DNA from: an uncultured Collinsella sp.
GTDB taxonomy: Bacteria > Actinomycetota > Coriobacteriia > Coriobacteriales > Coriobacteriaceae
Direction: 5' to 3'
Assembly (NCBI GenBank): GCA_958348225.1
Contig: CATVYG010000011.1
Coordinates: forward strand, 1-59,557
Length of the DNA stretch: 59,557 bases
Within the stretch, counting starts at the first letter, position 1; every line of letters starts with the position of its first letter. Both the position numbers and the translations under genes were made by a program. This document shows, one piece after another, positions 47,896 to 56,998 of this stretch. The notes under the pieces are model-generated. The model was not told the origin of the DNA. It saw only the letters and a program-made list of their open reading frames with translations, and searched no databases.

Positions 47896-50637
47896 ATGGA
47901 CAAGACCGCACAGGACAGCTTGGCAAAGAAGCCCGTCGACATGAGGGACAGGATTCTCGAGCATCTCGAGGCCCTCACCTCTGCCGTCTCGCTCGACGAC
48001 CTTGCCCGTCTGTCCACCTCCGACATCGCCGAGACGCTCATCATCTCCAGGAGTCTGGCGAGCCAGTACCTCAACGACCTTGTTCGCGCCGGCCTTGTGG
48101 TTAAGGTGGCGGGCAGGCCTGTCCGTTATTTTCATCGCCGCGCGTTCCAGAAGCGTTTTCAGGTAAAGCTCTCTGCAAGCGAGTACGCCTCGCTCGCCGA
48201 CCTCATCCAGGCGACGGGAATCGCCGATCACCGTGACTTCGCGCGTGCCGTGGGCTTTGACCTGAGCCTCAGCTCCGTTGTCGAGCAGTGCAAGGCTGCG
48301 GTTCAGTACCCTCCGTTCGGCCTGCCCATCCTCTTGAGCGGCGGCGTGGGTGTCGGCAAGTCTTTCCTTTCTCGTCTTGTGTACGAGTACGGTAAGAACC
48401 AGGGCTTGCTGCCCCGCGACTCCTCCTATGTGCGCATCGACTGCGCCGGGGTCCCGGACGCCGCCTCGTTCAACGGGCTTCTTGACGAGTCGATCGCGAA
48501 ATCGCGCGGGGGTGTGGTTTTTGTCAACGGCATCGAGGCACTCTCTCCCTCTGCGATGGAGCACTGCCTTGCGACGGCCCTCGGGCTCGATGCCTCCCAG
48601 GATGCGCCGCGCGCTCGCCTCGTTCTTTCGACGACGCTTTCCGCCGATGACCTGAAGGTTTCCTCGGCCTACAGCAAAATGCCCATCTGTGCCCGCGTCC
48701 CCTCACTCAAGGAGCGGACCCCCGAGGAGCGCGAGGATCTCATCTTGAGCTTCCTGCGCAGCGAGGGGTGCCGAATCGGTTCTGATGTGAAGATTAGCCG
48801 CGGCGCATACCGTTGCCTCGTGAACGCGGACTTTTCCGATAACATCGCCGGCTTGCGCGCCTGCGTGACGAACTGCTGCGCCAAAGCGTTCCTCAATCGC
48901 GAGGGCGACTACGTCGTCGTTCGCCCGTATCTTCTTCCCAGCGGGCTCCTCTCCTCCGCGCAGATCGATCAACAGCCCGATGATGGCGTTCTGATTGACG
49001 CGTCCCTGGATGCCGCCGAGAGCACAGGGCCGGTCGAGCAGGCGCTCGATGCCCTGTGCTCTCTCGATGAGCGATTCTGCGCCGGGGAGCTCTCTGTCTC
49101 CGAGCTCGTCTCGCAAGCTGTCTCCGCTGTGCGCGGCGTTGAGGATCACTTGATCTTCGGCCGCGGCGTTACCTCCTCGAGGTCGCGCGCCTTCGAGCGC
49201 ATCGTGGGCGCGGTCCTTGCCGACGCAGGCTCTTCTTATGGCATCGAGCTTTCGAGGAAGGTCGCTTTTCTACTGGCCCAGGAGATTTGCCTGCAGTTGT
49301 GGCCGGGCATCGGCCTGGCTAAGCGAAAGTCTGCCTGTGCGGAGCAAATCTCCCATCTCCTCGGTGCCGTGACCTCCGAATTGCCGTTTGCCTCGAGCGT
49401 CTCCGATCAGGTCGCCGCAGACGTGGAAGGGGCGCTGGGAATCTCGCTCGATCTCTTCACGAAGACGCTTCTGACGCTGTGCGTCGCATCGGAGTCTCGC
49501 GATGCGAAGGCCCTTCGGACGCTCTGCGTCATCTTGTCCCACGGCTACTCAACGGCGACGAGCATCGCCGACGCGGCGAACCGTATGCTCGGCATGCATG
49601 TGTACGAGGCTGTCGACATGCCCTACGACCAGCAGCTGAAGGACATCGTCGGTCCGCTCCAGCGCCTCGTCGACCGCCATTCCTACTGCACCGGGGTCGT
49701 GTTCCTCGTCGACATGGGCTCCTTGGAGGAGGCCTATAAGGCCCTCGAGAACGTTACCGACTCCACTATCGGCGTGGTGAACAACGTCTCTACCGGTCTT
49801 GCGCTCGAGATCGGGGTCGGGCTGCTCGGCGGCAAGTCCATCGCCGAGGTTCTTGGCGATGCGACCGCCGCGTGCGTGACGCACTGCAAGGTGATCGAGC
49901 GCGTCAACCGTGAGGACGCCATCGTCTTCTGCTCCGAGTCCGGGGTCGACGCCGCGGAGAGGATACGCCAGCTCGTCTCGCAGAGCCTCCCGCGCACCAT
50001 AGGCGCGCGCCTGCTCACGAGGCCCTTCAAGCAGCTCGTCGCGAACGGGTCGAATGACGCCGTTTTCTCCGAGCACCGCGTCTGCGCCGTCATCGGCACG
50101 GGAGACCCCGGGGTCGCCTCCGTCCCCTTCGTCGCCCTCGAGGACATCATGTCGACGGCGTCCGCCTCTAAGGTTGATGCCGTGTTCGGCAGGTGGCTTG
50201 ACGCTTCCGAGCTCTCTTCTTTCCACGAGAAGCTGCTCTCGAACATGACGCTGCAGAACGTCATCCGCTCCATCACCATCCTCGACCCGGAGCGGCTATT
50301 CCACGAGATCGAGAGCGCCGTGCACGAGCTTCAGCGCAGGACAGGCGAGAAGATCGGCAGCAACGCCATCATTGGGCTCTACGTCCACCTCTGCTGTCTC
50401 GTCGAGCGCCTTGTTACCAGAAACCCCATTGAGACCTACGTTGGCCAGGACCGCTTCGAGGAGGAGCGTGCCGATTTCATCGAGTCCTTCAGGCAGAGCT
50501 TCTCGAGCATCTCGACGCGCTATCGCGTAGAGGTTCCCGTAAGCGAGATCGCATATGTCTTCGACTACATAAGCGTGAGCGCCGCCCCGGCGCGAGAAGA
50601 GCGCCTCGGCTCCTCGGACCTCCTGCTCGACGAGTGA
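47896..50637 (+). CDS. LevR-type PTS-controlled transcriptional regulator
   Basis: 913 residues. Domains in order: an N-terminal helix-turn-helix (about 15-75); a AAA+ domain with Walker A GGVGVGKS at 149-156; a region resembling a first PRD with no obvious histidine; an EIIA(Man)-like domain with phosphorylatable His549 (LSHGYSTA); and a PRD with His831 (LYVHLCCLVERL). LevR/ManR proteins activate mannose-family PTS operons and are controlled by EIIB- and HPr-dependent phosphorylation. The sigma-54 contact loop GAFTGA is not seen, and the Walker B strand reads VVFVNGIE with Asn for Asp. It controls the PTS genes just downstream. Confidence 0.82.
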   Translation: MDKTAQDSLAKKPVDMRDRILEHLEALTSAVSLDDLARLSTSDIAETLIISRSLASQYLNDLVRAGLVVKVAGRPVRYFHRRAFQKRFQVKLSASEYASLADLIQATGIADHRDFARAVGFDLSLSSVVEQCKAAVQYPPFGLPILLSGGVGVGKSFLSRLVYEYGKNQGLLPRDSSYVRIDCAGVPDAASFNGLLDESIAKSRGGVVFVNGIEALSPSAMEHCLATALGLDASQDAPRARLVLSTTLSADDLKVSSAYSKMPICARVPSLKERTPEEREDLILSFLRSEGCRIGSDVKISRGAYRCLVNADFSDNIAGLRACVTNCCAKAFLNREGDYVVVRPYLLPSGLLSSAQIDQQPDDGVLIDASLDAAESTGPVEQALDALCSLDERFCAGELSVSELVSQAVSAVRGVEDHLIFGRGVTSSRSRAFERIVGAVLADAGSSYGIELSRKVAFLLAQEICLQLWPGIGLAKRKSACAEQISHLLGAVTSELPFASSVSDQVAADVEGALGISLDLFTKTLLTLCVASESRDAKALRTLCVILSHGYSTATSIADAANRMLGMHVYEAVDMPYDQQLKDIVGPLQRLVDRHSYCTGVVFLVDMGSLEEAYKALENVTDSTIGVVNNVSTGLALEIGVGLLGGKSIAEVLGDATAACVTHCKVIERVNREDAIVFCSESGVDAAERIRQLVSQSLPRTIGARLLTRPFKQLVANGSNDAVFSEHRVCAVIGTGDPGVASVPFVALEDIMSTASASKVDAVFGRWLDASELSSFHEKLLSNMTLQNVIRSITILDPERLFHEIESAVHELQRRTGEKIGSNAIIGLYVHLCCLVERLVTRNPIETYVGQDRFEEERADFIESFRQSFSSISTRYRVEVPVSEIAYVFDYISVSAAPAREERLGSSDLLLDE

Positions 50638-50760
50638 CCTTCCCCGCGCCGCCGCAAGCTGACTGCGCGTCCTCAATAATCCGATAACCCCTTGCCCGGC
50701 GCGAATCCGGATAGCGCCGAGGCAGTACCGAACGTAAAACTTCATTTGATAGGAGCAAAC

Positions 50761-51234
50761 ATGAGTGTTGTTATGGCACGAATCGACAATCGCCTGCTTC
50801 ACGGCATCATCGTGACGCAGTGGGCCCCGGTGTCGGGCGCGACCCGAGTCATGGTCATCGACGACAAGGTCGCCGGCGACGAGGTCCTGAAGTCCACTAT
50901 GAGGATGGCGCGCCCCGCGGGCATGGCCGTCTCGATCATCTCCGAGCAGACCGCGCTCAAGAACTTCGCGGCGGGCAAGTACGACCGCGAGAAGGTCTTT
51001 GTCATCGCCAAGGAGCCCGAGACGATCCTTCACCTGGTCGAGTCGGGCATCGAGCTCCCGTCGCTGATCGTCGGCGGCTCGCTCGTCAAGGAGGGCGGCG
51101 TCCAGCTCACCCAGCGCGCCTATGCCTCCGCCGAGAACGTCCAGAGCTACAAGGCGCTCATCGCCCGCGGCGTCAAGGTGACGGCACAGTTCGTGCCCGC
51201 CGACAAGCCCGTCTCCGTCGCCGACCTCATCTAA
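50761..51234 (+). CDS. PTS mannose/fructose/sorbose EIIB
   Basis: 157 residues. The phosphorylated histidine is His15 in RIDNRLLHGIIVTQW, the EIIB(Man/Lev/Sor) signature. It takes phosphate from EIIA (52892-53290) and passes it to the sugar during transport by EIIC-EIID. It is the first gene of the operon, about 120 bp after the LevR-type gene, with a TAGGAG site. I see no -24/-12 TGGCAC...TTGC promoter in front. Confidence 0.93.
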   Translation: MSVVMARIDNRLLHGIIVTQWAPVSGATRVMVIDDKVAGDEVLKSTMRMARPAGMAVSIISEQTALKNFAAGKYDREKVFVIAKEPETILHLVESGIELPSLIVGGSLVKEGGVQLTQRAYASAENVQSYKALIARGVKVTAQFVPADKPVSVADLI

Positions 51235-51243
51235 GGAGGGATC

Positions 51244-52029
51244 ATGGTCAACTTCACTATCCTGCAGGTCGTCCTTTTGACCCTGCTGGCCTTCATCAAG
51301 CACGTGGACTACTACGGCATCCCGATGATCTTCGTCAACTATGCCGTCTTCTGGGGCCTTATCACCGGCGTCGTCATGGGCGACTGGCAGACCGGCCTCG
51401 TCATCGGCGGCACCATCCAGCTCATGCAGCTCGGCGTCGCGGGCTTCGGCGGCTCGTCGATTCCCGACTACGGCACGATGGCCATCATCGCCACCGCCTA
51501 CGGCGTGACCCTGGGCGCGGACACGGGCCTCGCCATCGGCCTGCCGGTCGGCATGCTCGGCATCCAGCTCGACGTCATCGTCAAGATCCTCAACGGCTTC
51601 GTCGTCGAGAAGTCCCAGAAGTTCTGCAACGAGGGTAAGTTCAATCAGATGAACGCCATCCTGTGGGTCTGCCCCGCGCTCTTCGGCCTGTGCGCCGCCC
51701 TGCCCGTCTTTGTCTCCGTGACGCTCGGCCAGCCCGCCGTCAACTGGCTCCTCGAGGTCATGCCTCAGTGGTTCCTCTCCGGCCTCACCCTCGCCGGCAA
51801 GATGCTCCCGGCCATCGGTATCGCCATGCTGCTCCGCTACATGCCCACCGGCAAGTACTTCCAGTACCTGCTCGTCGGCTTCTTCCTCTCGGCCTTCCTG
51901 AACGTGCCCATCATCGGCGCCGCCATCGTCGGCGTTGCCCTCGCGATCGCGTTCTACCAGCGTGCCGAGAGGGACACCGAGCTCGCCGCCCACGCTTCCG
52001 CAGACGCCTTCATCGGAGAGGATGAGTAA
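51244..52029 (+). CDS. PTS mannose-family EIIC
   Basis: 261 residues, a multi-spanning membrane protein of about 7-8 helices. ITGVVMGDWQTGLVIGGTIQLMQLGVAGFGGSSIPDYGTMAIIATAYG carries the family pattern around the sugar path. It makes the membrane channel with EIID. It begins 9 bp after the EIIB stop with AAGGAGG, and EIID follows 2 bp after its stop. Confidence 0.93.
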   Translation: MVNFTILQVVLLTLLAFIKHVDYYGIPMIFVNYAVFWGLITGVVMGDWQTGLVIGGTIQLMQLGVAGFGGSSIPDYGTMAIIATAYGVTLGADTGLAIGLPVGMLGIQLDVIVKILNGFVVEKSQKFCNEGKFNQMNAILWVCPALFGLCAALPVFVSVTLGQPAVNWLLEVMPQWFLSGLTLAGKMLPAIGIAMLLRYMPTGKYFQYLLVGFFLSAFLNVPIIGAAIVGVALAIAFYQRAERDTELAAHASADAFIGEDE

Positions 52030-52031
52030 CC

Positions 52032-52865
52032 ATGGAAAACGAGAACATCACCGCCGTCGCCGAGGGCAAGCCCTCCGGCTACAAGGTCACCAAGAAGGAT
52101 CTGCGCAACGCGAACTGGCGCTGGCTCATGAGCGTGTGCACCTTCAACTACCAGACCCAGCAGGGCGCCTCAGTCGCCTACGCCCTCTCGCCGGTCCTGA
52201 GGAAGATCTACACGAACGACGAGGACTATAAGCAAGCGCTCAACAACCACTTCCGCTACTACAATACCCAGCCTTGGCTCGCCGCCATCATCCTTGGCGC
52301 CTGCGTGGCCATGGAGGAACGCGACGGCCTAGCGGCGGCGGACGCCGTCCAAGACCTGAAGATCGGCACCATGGGACCGCTCGCCGGCGTCGGCGACTCC
52401 CTGCTCATGACCATGATCCCGACCATCATGGGCTCCATCGCCGCCTACATGGCCATCGAGGGCAACCCCGTGGGAGCCGGCATCTGGTTCGCGCTCATCC
52501 TGGCCATCTTCTGGGTCCGCATGCACGCCCTCGAGTTCGGCTACAAGCAGGGCGTGAAGCTCGTCACCGACTTCAGCGAGAAGCTTCCCAACCTCACTGC
52601 CGCCGCCTCCGTGCTTGGCCTCACCGTGGTCGGCTGCCTCATCGCCTCGGTCATCGGCGTCACCTGCCCGATTAGCTTCAGCTTCGGCGACGTCTCGATG
52701 GAGATTCAGCCGCTGCTCGACAAGATCCTGCCTGCCATGATCCCCGCCGCCATCACGGGAAGCGCGTATTACCTTCTTACCAAGAAGAACGCGAGCATGA
52801 CGGTCCTCATCCTCGTGGTGATCGTCCTCGCGATGGTCGCCTCCGCCGCTGGCATCCTCGCCTAG
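52032..52865 (+). CDS. PTS mannose-family EIID
   Basis: 277 residues. The N-terminal half is cytoplasmic (TKKDLRNANWRWLMSVCTFNYQTQQGASVAYALSPVL region) and the C-terminal half has membrane helices (about 175-200 and 255-275). GTMGPLAGVGDSLL is the conserved EIID loop. It partners EIIC for sugar translocation. Confidence 0.93.
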   Translation: MENENITAVAEGKPSGYKVTKKDLRNANWRWLMSVCTFNYQTQQGASVAYALSPVLRKIYTNDEDYKQALNNHFRYYNTQPWLAAIILGACVAMEERDGLAAADAVQDLKIGTMGPLAGVGDSLLMTMIPTIMGSIAAYMAIEGNPVGAGIWFALILAIFWVRMHALEFGYKQGVKLVTDFSEKLPNLTAAASVLGLTVVGCLIASVIGVTCPISFSFGDVSMEIQPLLDKILPAMIPAAITGSAYYLLTKKNASMTVLILVVIVLAMVASAAGILA

Positions 52866-52891
52866 CTTCGACCCAAGAGATTGGTGAATCA

Positions 52892-53290
52892 ATGAGAAAG
52901 ATAGTTGTGGCGAGCCATTCCCTTCTCGCCCAGGGCTTCAAGGACACCCTCGAGTTCCTTACGGGTAAGAGCGACGCCGTCAACGCCGTGTGCGCCTACG
53001 TGAACGACAACGGCGAGGGGCTCGACGCGGCGGTCGAGGCGGCTCTTTCGGGCACTGACGAGGTCGTCGTCCTCACCGACGCGCTCGGCGGCAGCGTGAA
53101 CCAGCGCTTCTCCCGCTTCGCCTCCGACCGGATCCACGTGATCGCGGGTGTCAACCTCCCGCTCGCCATGACGGTCGCGCTCGCGCGCCCCGACGAGAAA
53201 CTCGACTTCGACGCCCTCGTCGACGAGGCGCGCCAGCAGATCGTCTACGTGAACGGTGCCAGTTCCGCCGAGTGCGAAGACGACGAATAG
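52892..53290 (+). CDS. PTS mannose-family EIIA
   Basis: 132 residues, free-standing. The active histidine is His9 in IVVASHSLLAQGF, with LTDALGGSVNQ typical of the EIIA(Man) fold. It passes phosphate from HPr to EIIB. An acidic tail (ECEDDE) ends the protein. It is placed after EIID rather than first, and is followed 12 bp later by the glycosidase gene. Confidence 0.92.
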   Translation: MRKIVVASHSLLAQGFKDTLEFLTGKSDAVNAVCAYVNDNGEGLDAAVEAALSGTDEVVVLTDALGGSVNQRFSRFASDRIHVIAGVNLPLAMTVALARPDEKLDFDALVDEARQQIVYVNGASSAECEDDE

Positions 53291-53302
53291 AGGAGGTCGA
53301 CG

Positions 53303-54427
53303 ATGAGAGAGTTCCTTAAGGACGTGTGGATGCACGGCGGTGAGGAAAGCCGCGCCATCACCCCCGAGAACATCACGGGCGAGAAGGGCCGTGCCGCCAT
53401 GTCGGCCAGCCACCTCGGCGTCGGCCGCAAGGGCTCGTGCTGCGTGCCCCTTGAGTCCGGCGAGACCATCACGCTCGCGGACATCGAGGGCCCCGGCATC
53501 ATCCGCCACATCTGGATGACCGTCCCCGACAAGACCGCCGCCGGCAGCTTCGTCATGCGCGACCTCGTGCTGCGCTTCTACTGGGACGACGAGGAGACCC
53601 CCTCGGTCGAGTGCCCTGTCGGCGACTTCTTCTGCAACGGCTTCGGTGAGCGCGCCATCGTCAACTCGATGCCCATCTGCGTGAACCCGACGGGCGGCAT
53701 GAACTGCTACTTCGAGATGCCTTTCAGGAAGCACGCCAAGGTCACGCTTACGAGCGAGCACCCCGGGTTCATTAAGTACATCTTCTACACGTTCAACTAC
53801 GCGCTCACCGACGTGCCGGACGACGCCATGTACTTCCACGCCCGTTTTAACCGCGAGCGCAGCACCCGCAGGGGCGTCGACTACACCGTGCTCGACGGCG
53901 TGCGCGGTAAGGGCTACTACGTCGGCACCTACATGGCCCTGTGCGCCCTGGAGCGCTATTGGTGGGGCGAGGGCGAGATGAAGTTCTTCCTCGACGGCGA
54001 CGAGGAGTTCCCCACGGTCACCTCGACGGGAGCCGAGGACTACTTCGGCGGTGCCTGGGCCTTCCTCGACAGGCCGCCCCACGCGCTGCCCGAGGCGCAG
54101 TGCTTCAACACGCTGTTCGCCGGCTACCCGTACCGCTCGACGCGCGACGCCACGCGCGACCGCTTCAGCGCGGGCAAGCCGAACCCGAACCCGATGCTCG
54201 CGACCAACGACGACGCGCTGCCCAGGCACGGCCTCTACAGGTGGCACCTTCCCGACCCGATCTCGTTCAAGGAGGACCTGCGCGTGACGTTCCAGGACCT
54301 CGGCAACGACGACATCAAGCTCTACGAGCGCGAGGACGACATCTCCACCGTCGCCTACTGGTACCAAAGCGAGCCGCACGCCGTGCTCGCCCCGTTTGCC
54401 GCAAGGCAGGACCGCGTGCCCAGGTAG
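53303..54427 (+). CDS. GH172 family (DUF2961) glycosidase
   Basis: 374 residues with the DUF2961/GH172 pattern: GPGIIRHIWMTVPD, YWDDEETPSVECPVGDFFCNGFG, VNPTGGMNCYFEMPF and TVTSTGAEDYFGGAWAF, whose acidic residues are candidates for catalysis. Known GH172 enzymes act on alpha-fructofuranosides and difructose dianhydrides or on arabinofuranosides. There is no signal peptide, so it works in the cytoplasm on a sugar brought in by the PTS. The operon also encodes a fructokinase, which supports a fructose-containing substrate. Confidence 0.85.
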   Translation: MREFLKDVWMHGGEESRAITPENITGEKGRAAMSASHLGVGRKGSCCVPLESGETITLADIEGPGIIRHIWMTVPDKTAAGSFVMRDLVLRFYWDDEETPSVECPVGDFFCNGFGERAIVNSMPICVNPTGGMNCYFEMPFRKHAKVTLTSEHPGFIKYIFYTFNYALTDVPDDAMYFHARFNRERSTRRGVDYTVLDGVRGKGYYVGTYMALCALERYWWGEGEMKFFLDGDEEFPTVTSTGAEDYFGGAWAFLDRPPHALPEAQCFNTLFAGYPYRSTRDATRDRFSAGKPNPNPMLATNDDALPRHGLYRWHLPDPISFKEDLRVTFQDLGNDDIKLYEREDDISTVAYWYQSEPHAVLAPFAARQDRVPR

Positions 54428-54506
54428 GGTCGCCTCGAAACAAGCCAACGTTATGGGCGCCCGCGGTTGACCATGACTGCGGGCGTCCCTTTGTAAGGAG
54501 GATCAC

Positions 54507-55391
54507 ATGAGCGAAAAGCAAATGAGGCTCGGCGCCCTCGAGGCCGGCGGGACCAAGATGGTCTGTGCCGTGGTGTCCGGCGACGGCGAGGTCCTCGACC
54601 GTATGGAGACCCCGACGCTTACGCCCGCCGAGACCGTCCCGCAGATGATCGAGTGGTTCACCGTCCGTGATGTGGACGCGTTGGGTATCGGCGCCTTCGG
54701 CCCGACCTGCGTCGACCCCAACGACGAGCGCTACGGCTCCATCCTCCAGACGCCCAAGCTCGCGTGGCGAGGCCATGGTCTTCGCGCCGCGTTCGCCGAC
54801 GCCCTCGGGATTCCGGTGGCCTACGACACGGACGTGAACGTTGCCTGCCTCGGCGAAGTGGTCTTCGGCTGCTGCAAGGGGCTCGAGGACGCCGTCTACG
54901 TGACCATCGGCACCGGCGTGGGCGCGGGCGTCATGTGCGCGGGCAGGCTCCTTCACGGCATGCTGCACCCCGAGGCCGGCCACATGCTGGTAAGGACCCG
55001 TCCCACCGAGGAGGGACGCTGCGTCTGCCCGAGCCACGCGAGCTGTCTCGAGGGCCTCGCCTCCGGCCCCGCCATTGCCGCGCGCTGGGGAAAGCCCGCG
55101 GCCGAGCTCGCGGACAACGATGAGGTGTGGGCGCTCGAGGGGGATTATCTGGGGCAGATGTGCGCGAACCTCGTGCTCATGTACTCGCCTCGCCGCATCG
55201 TCCTCGGCGGCGGCGTGATGCACCAGGAGCAGCTCTACGGCATCGTCCGCAAGAAAACCCTCGAATATCTGGGTGGCTACATCCAGACCGCCGAGCTTAA
55301 GGACATGGAGCGCTACATCTGCGCCCCGGGCTGCGGCGGCGACCAAGGAATCCTCGGCGCGGCCGAGCTGGCAAGCAGGGCGCTCGCGTAA
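54507..55391 (+). CDS. ROK-family fructokinase
   Basis: 294 residues. The N-terminal LGALEAGGTKMVCAV is the phosphate-binding loop of the fructokinase branch of ROK kinases. Zinc ligands are seen as EAGHMLV and CPSHASCLEGLASGPA. It would phosphorylate the free fructose released by the GH172 enzyme; the phosphorylated half comes from the PTS. AAGGAGG precedes the ATG. It is the last gene of the locus, with a strong terminator at 55424. Confidence 0.88.
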   Translation: MSEKQMRLGALEAGGTKMVCAVVSGDGEVLDRMETPTLTPAETVPQMIEWFTVRDVDALGIGAFGPTCVDPNDERYGSILQTPKLAWRGHGLRAAFADALGIPVAYDTDVNVACLGEVVFGCCKGLEDAVYVTIGTGVGAGVMCAGRLLHGMLHPEAGHMLVRTRPTEEGRCVCPSHASCLEGLASGPAIAARWGKPAAELADNDEVWALEGDYLGQMCANLVLMYSPRRIVLGGGVMHQEQLYGIVRKKTLEYLGGYIQTAELKDMERYICAPGCGGDQGILGAAELASRALA

Positions 55392-55423
55392 CTTGCGCTC
55401 TCTCCGCCATACAACGCGTTAAG

Positions 55424-55473
55424 AAAAGACGAGCGCTTCTTGCCAATTGGGCGGCAAGAAGCGCTCGTCTTTT
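55424..55473. terminator. Bidirectional terminator after fructokinase gene
   Basis: 21-bp perfect stem AAAAGACGAGCGCTTCTTGCC with its complement at 55453-55473. T-runs on both strands. It also ends the minus-strand degV fragment. Confidence 0.9.
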
Positions 55474-55507
55474 GCATTTGTTTTTGGGGCAGGACGCCCC
55501 GCCTCCG

Positions 55508-55750
55508 CTAGAGTCCCTGGACCGCCACACCCACGAGGTTTGGACCGGTGTGGACAAGAAGCGCGGGGCTGATGTCGGAGCGGACGACCTCCACCGCGTT
55601 GGCCACGCGCTCGCGCAGGGCCTGCTCCATGCGGCCGTAGAGGTCGGCGTAGGCCGAGGTGCAGCTTACGGCAAAGCGCACCTTGGGGTGCTTCTCGACG
55701 ATGGCGGCGATGAGCTTGACCTCGGTGCGATGCGGTACTTGCACAGCCAT
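55508..55750 (-). pseudogene. C-terminal fragment of a DegV-family protein
   Basis: 80 residues that end ISPALLVHTGPNLVGVAVQGL, the conserved end of DegV-type fatty-acid-binding proteins, with YADLYGRMEQALRERV before it. A DegV protein has about 280 residues, so the front 200 are missing. The sequence upstream of 55751 is unrelated and leads into the palindrome at 55794. This marks a deletion or insertion boundary. Confidence 0.75.
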
Positions 55751-55793
55751 TTCGTGTGCGCGAGGCTGTTGGCTTTCTGGGCCACAGCAATCA

Positions 55794-55844
55794 CCTTCCC
55801 CCTAGCATGATGACCTGAACAATCCTCATGCTAGGGGGAAGGTT
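55794..55844. terminator. Palindrome at rearrangement boundary
   Basis: 18-bp perfect inverted repeat (ACCTTCCCCCTAGCATGA with complement at 55827-55844) followed by TTTTT on the plus strand. It lies between the degV fragment and the truncated gene start at 56043. It could be a terminator or the scar of a mobile element. Confidence 0.6.
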
Positions 55845-55920
55845 TTTGCCGCGTAGCGGAAATTGGCCTCCACCCGCTGAGCGGGTGGCTTTCTATGCCG
55901 CGCGTGCCGCGCGGCACGGA

Positions 55921-56043
55921 CTAAAGTCCATGAATAGAACAATCCCGCGGGTATTTGGGTGCGCACGCATTGACCGTGCCCTTGCGCGCCCAATATGCGC
56001 CGTAAAAGCCGTCTTCTTCAACGTCAAAGTGAGCGCGCTTCAT
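55921..56043 (-). pseudogene. 5' fragment of an unknown gene (truncated)
   Basis: An ATG at 56043, 9 nt after the methyltransferase stop, starts a frame reading MKRAHFDVEEDGFYGAYWAR and then ends after 40 residues. The first 27 residues look like the start of an acyl-hydrolase or alpha/beta-hydrolase-like protein (xFDVxxDGFYGxYWxPKG pattern), but the rest is not coherent. It appears cut off at the island boundary. Identity is tentative. Confidence 0.4.
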
Positions 56044-56052
56044 TTTTGTCTC

Positions 56053-56883
56053 TCAAAATCTTATTTTCACGATTTGCATTTTCATCCCGTTGTCACCGAC
56101 CCTTGCGAGAAACCGGAAAAAGCCGCTGACAGAAGGGTCTCTCAAATCGTTGTAGCCCAGCATATAGCCGCGACTTGTGACCTGCAGACGGCTATTCCAC
56201 GTGCCGATTTCCTTGGCGGCATTCGAAACCGCAAAATATGCCCCCACATCCTTGATTTTTGCAGTCTTAAGCCATGTTTTTGCGATCATCTTTACTGCCG
56301 TCCGATTGGCAGCATCAAAGACCAGCACACCGCATGGGAAAGCGTCCGCCATTCCCCGCACCAGTTCCCGGACCTCTTGGGTCAGAAAGTAATAGAACAC
56401 CCCGGAGACAAAGAACACCGCCCCGCCGGAGGCATCGATTTTGCCAAACCATGCGGTGTCTTTCAGGTCGCAGGGGATATTTTGTTCCCGATCCCCGGCG
56501 GGCAGTAGCTGCCGCCGCAAGGTAATCACATCCGGGAAGTCCAGATTGTAGATCTTGCATCTACCGTTGTCGCAGGTTCTGCCGGTGTTGTCCAACCCGC
56601 AGCCCAGATTGACCACCGCCGCATTGGGATGGCCTTTCAGGTAATCCCGCACCTCGAAAGCAAGATCACTCTGCCGCACGGCTACCTCCAGCGCACCAAA
56701 GCGCTGCATCAGGCTGCGGGAGTTTTTCTCCGCCTCTGAAAAGTCGTAGTCGATCTGGGCGAGCAGGCGAACCGCTGTTTCATCCCTGTAAAGGTTCGGG
56801 TACAGCTCCGTACACTGCTTTCGGGAATACAGCGGGAGGATCAGCGTCTCCTGCACGGTGTTTTTCTCAATTTTACATTTCAT
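56053..56883 (-). CDS. SAM methyltransferase, leucine-carboxymethyltransferase-like
   Basis: 276 residues. NAAVVNLGCGLDNTGRTC is the SAM-binding motif of the PPM1/Tcmp group, and YNLDFPDVITLRRQLLPAG is the acidic loop that follows. VFFVSGVFYYFLTQEVRELVRGMA is typical for the group. Targets are small molecules or carboxyl groups; unknown here. GC content and codon use are lower than in neighbouring genes, as expected for DNA from a Firmicute. It is the last gene of a set of three methyltransferases on this strand. Confidence 0.8.
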   Translation of the reverse strand: MKCKIEKNTVQETLILPLYSRKQCTELYPNLYRDETAVRLLAQIDYDFSEAEKNSRSLMQRFGALEVAVRQSDLAFEVRDYLKGHPNAAVVNLGCGLDNTGRTCDNGRCKIYNLDFPDVITLRRQLLPAGDREQNIPCDLKDTAWFGKIDASGGAVFFVSGVFYYFLTQEVRELVRGMADAFPCGVLVFDAANRTAVKMIAKTWLKTAKIKDVGAYFAVSNAAKEIGTWNSRLQVTSRGYMLGYNDLRDPSVSGFFRFLARVGDNGMKMQIVKIRF

Positions 56884-56998
56884 AGGTTTCTTCCTCAGTG
56901 AATAAAATTTGTCATAAGTGCCGCCAGCACAGCCGCTATGACCGTCATGCCTATCGCCATGTGCAGGATGGATGCAAAAATGCCCGTGCTTGATACCC

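Noticed and set aside
50638..50760. Sigma-54 promoter in front of the PTS operon
   Set aside because: No TGGCAC-N5-TTGC pattern in the gap, although LevR proteins usually need one.
50296..51993. Long minus-strand open frame across the EIIB/EIIC genes
   Set aside because: Acidic low-complexity translation opposite clear PTS genes.
56895..56960. 21-residue hydrophobic peptide MAIGMTVIAAVLAALMTNFIH between two methyltransferase genes
   Set aside because: It could be a small membrane peptide, but there is no ribosome-binding site and the start codon is uncertain. Not listed as a gene.
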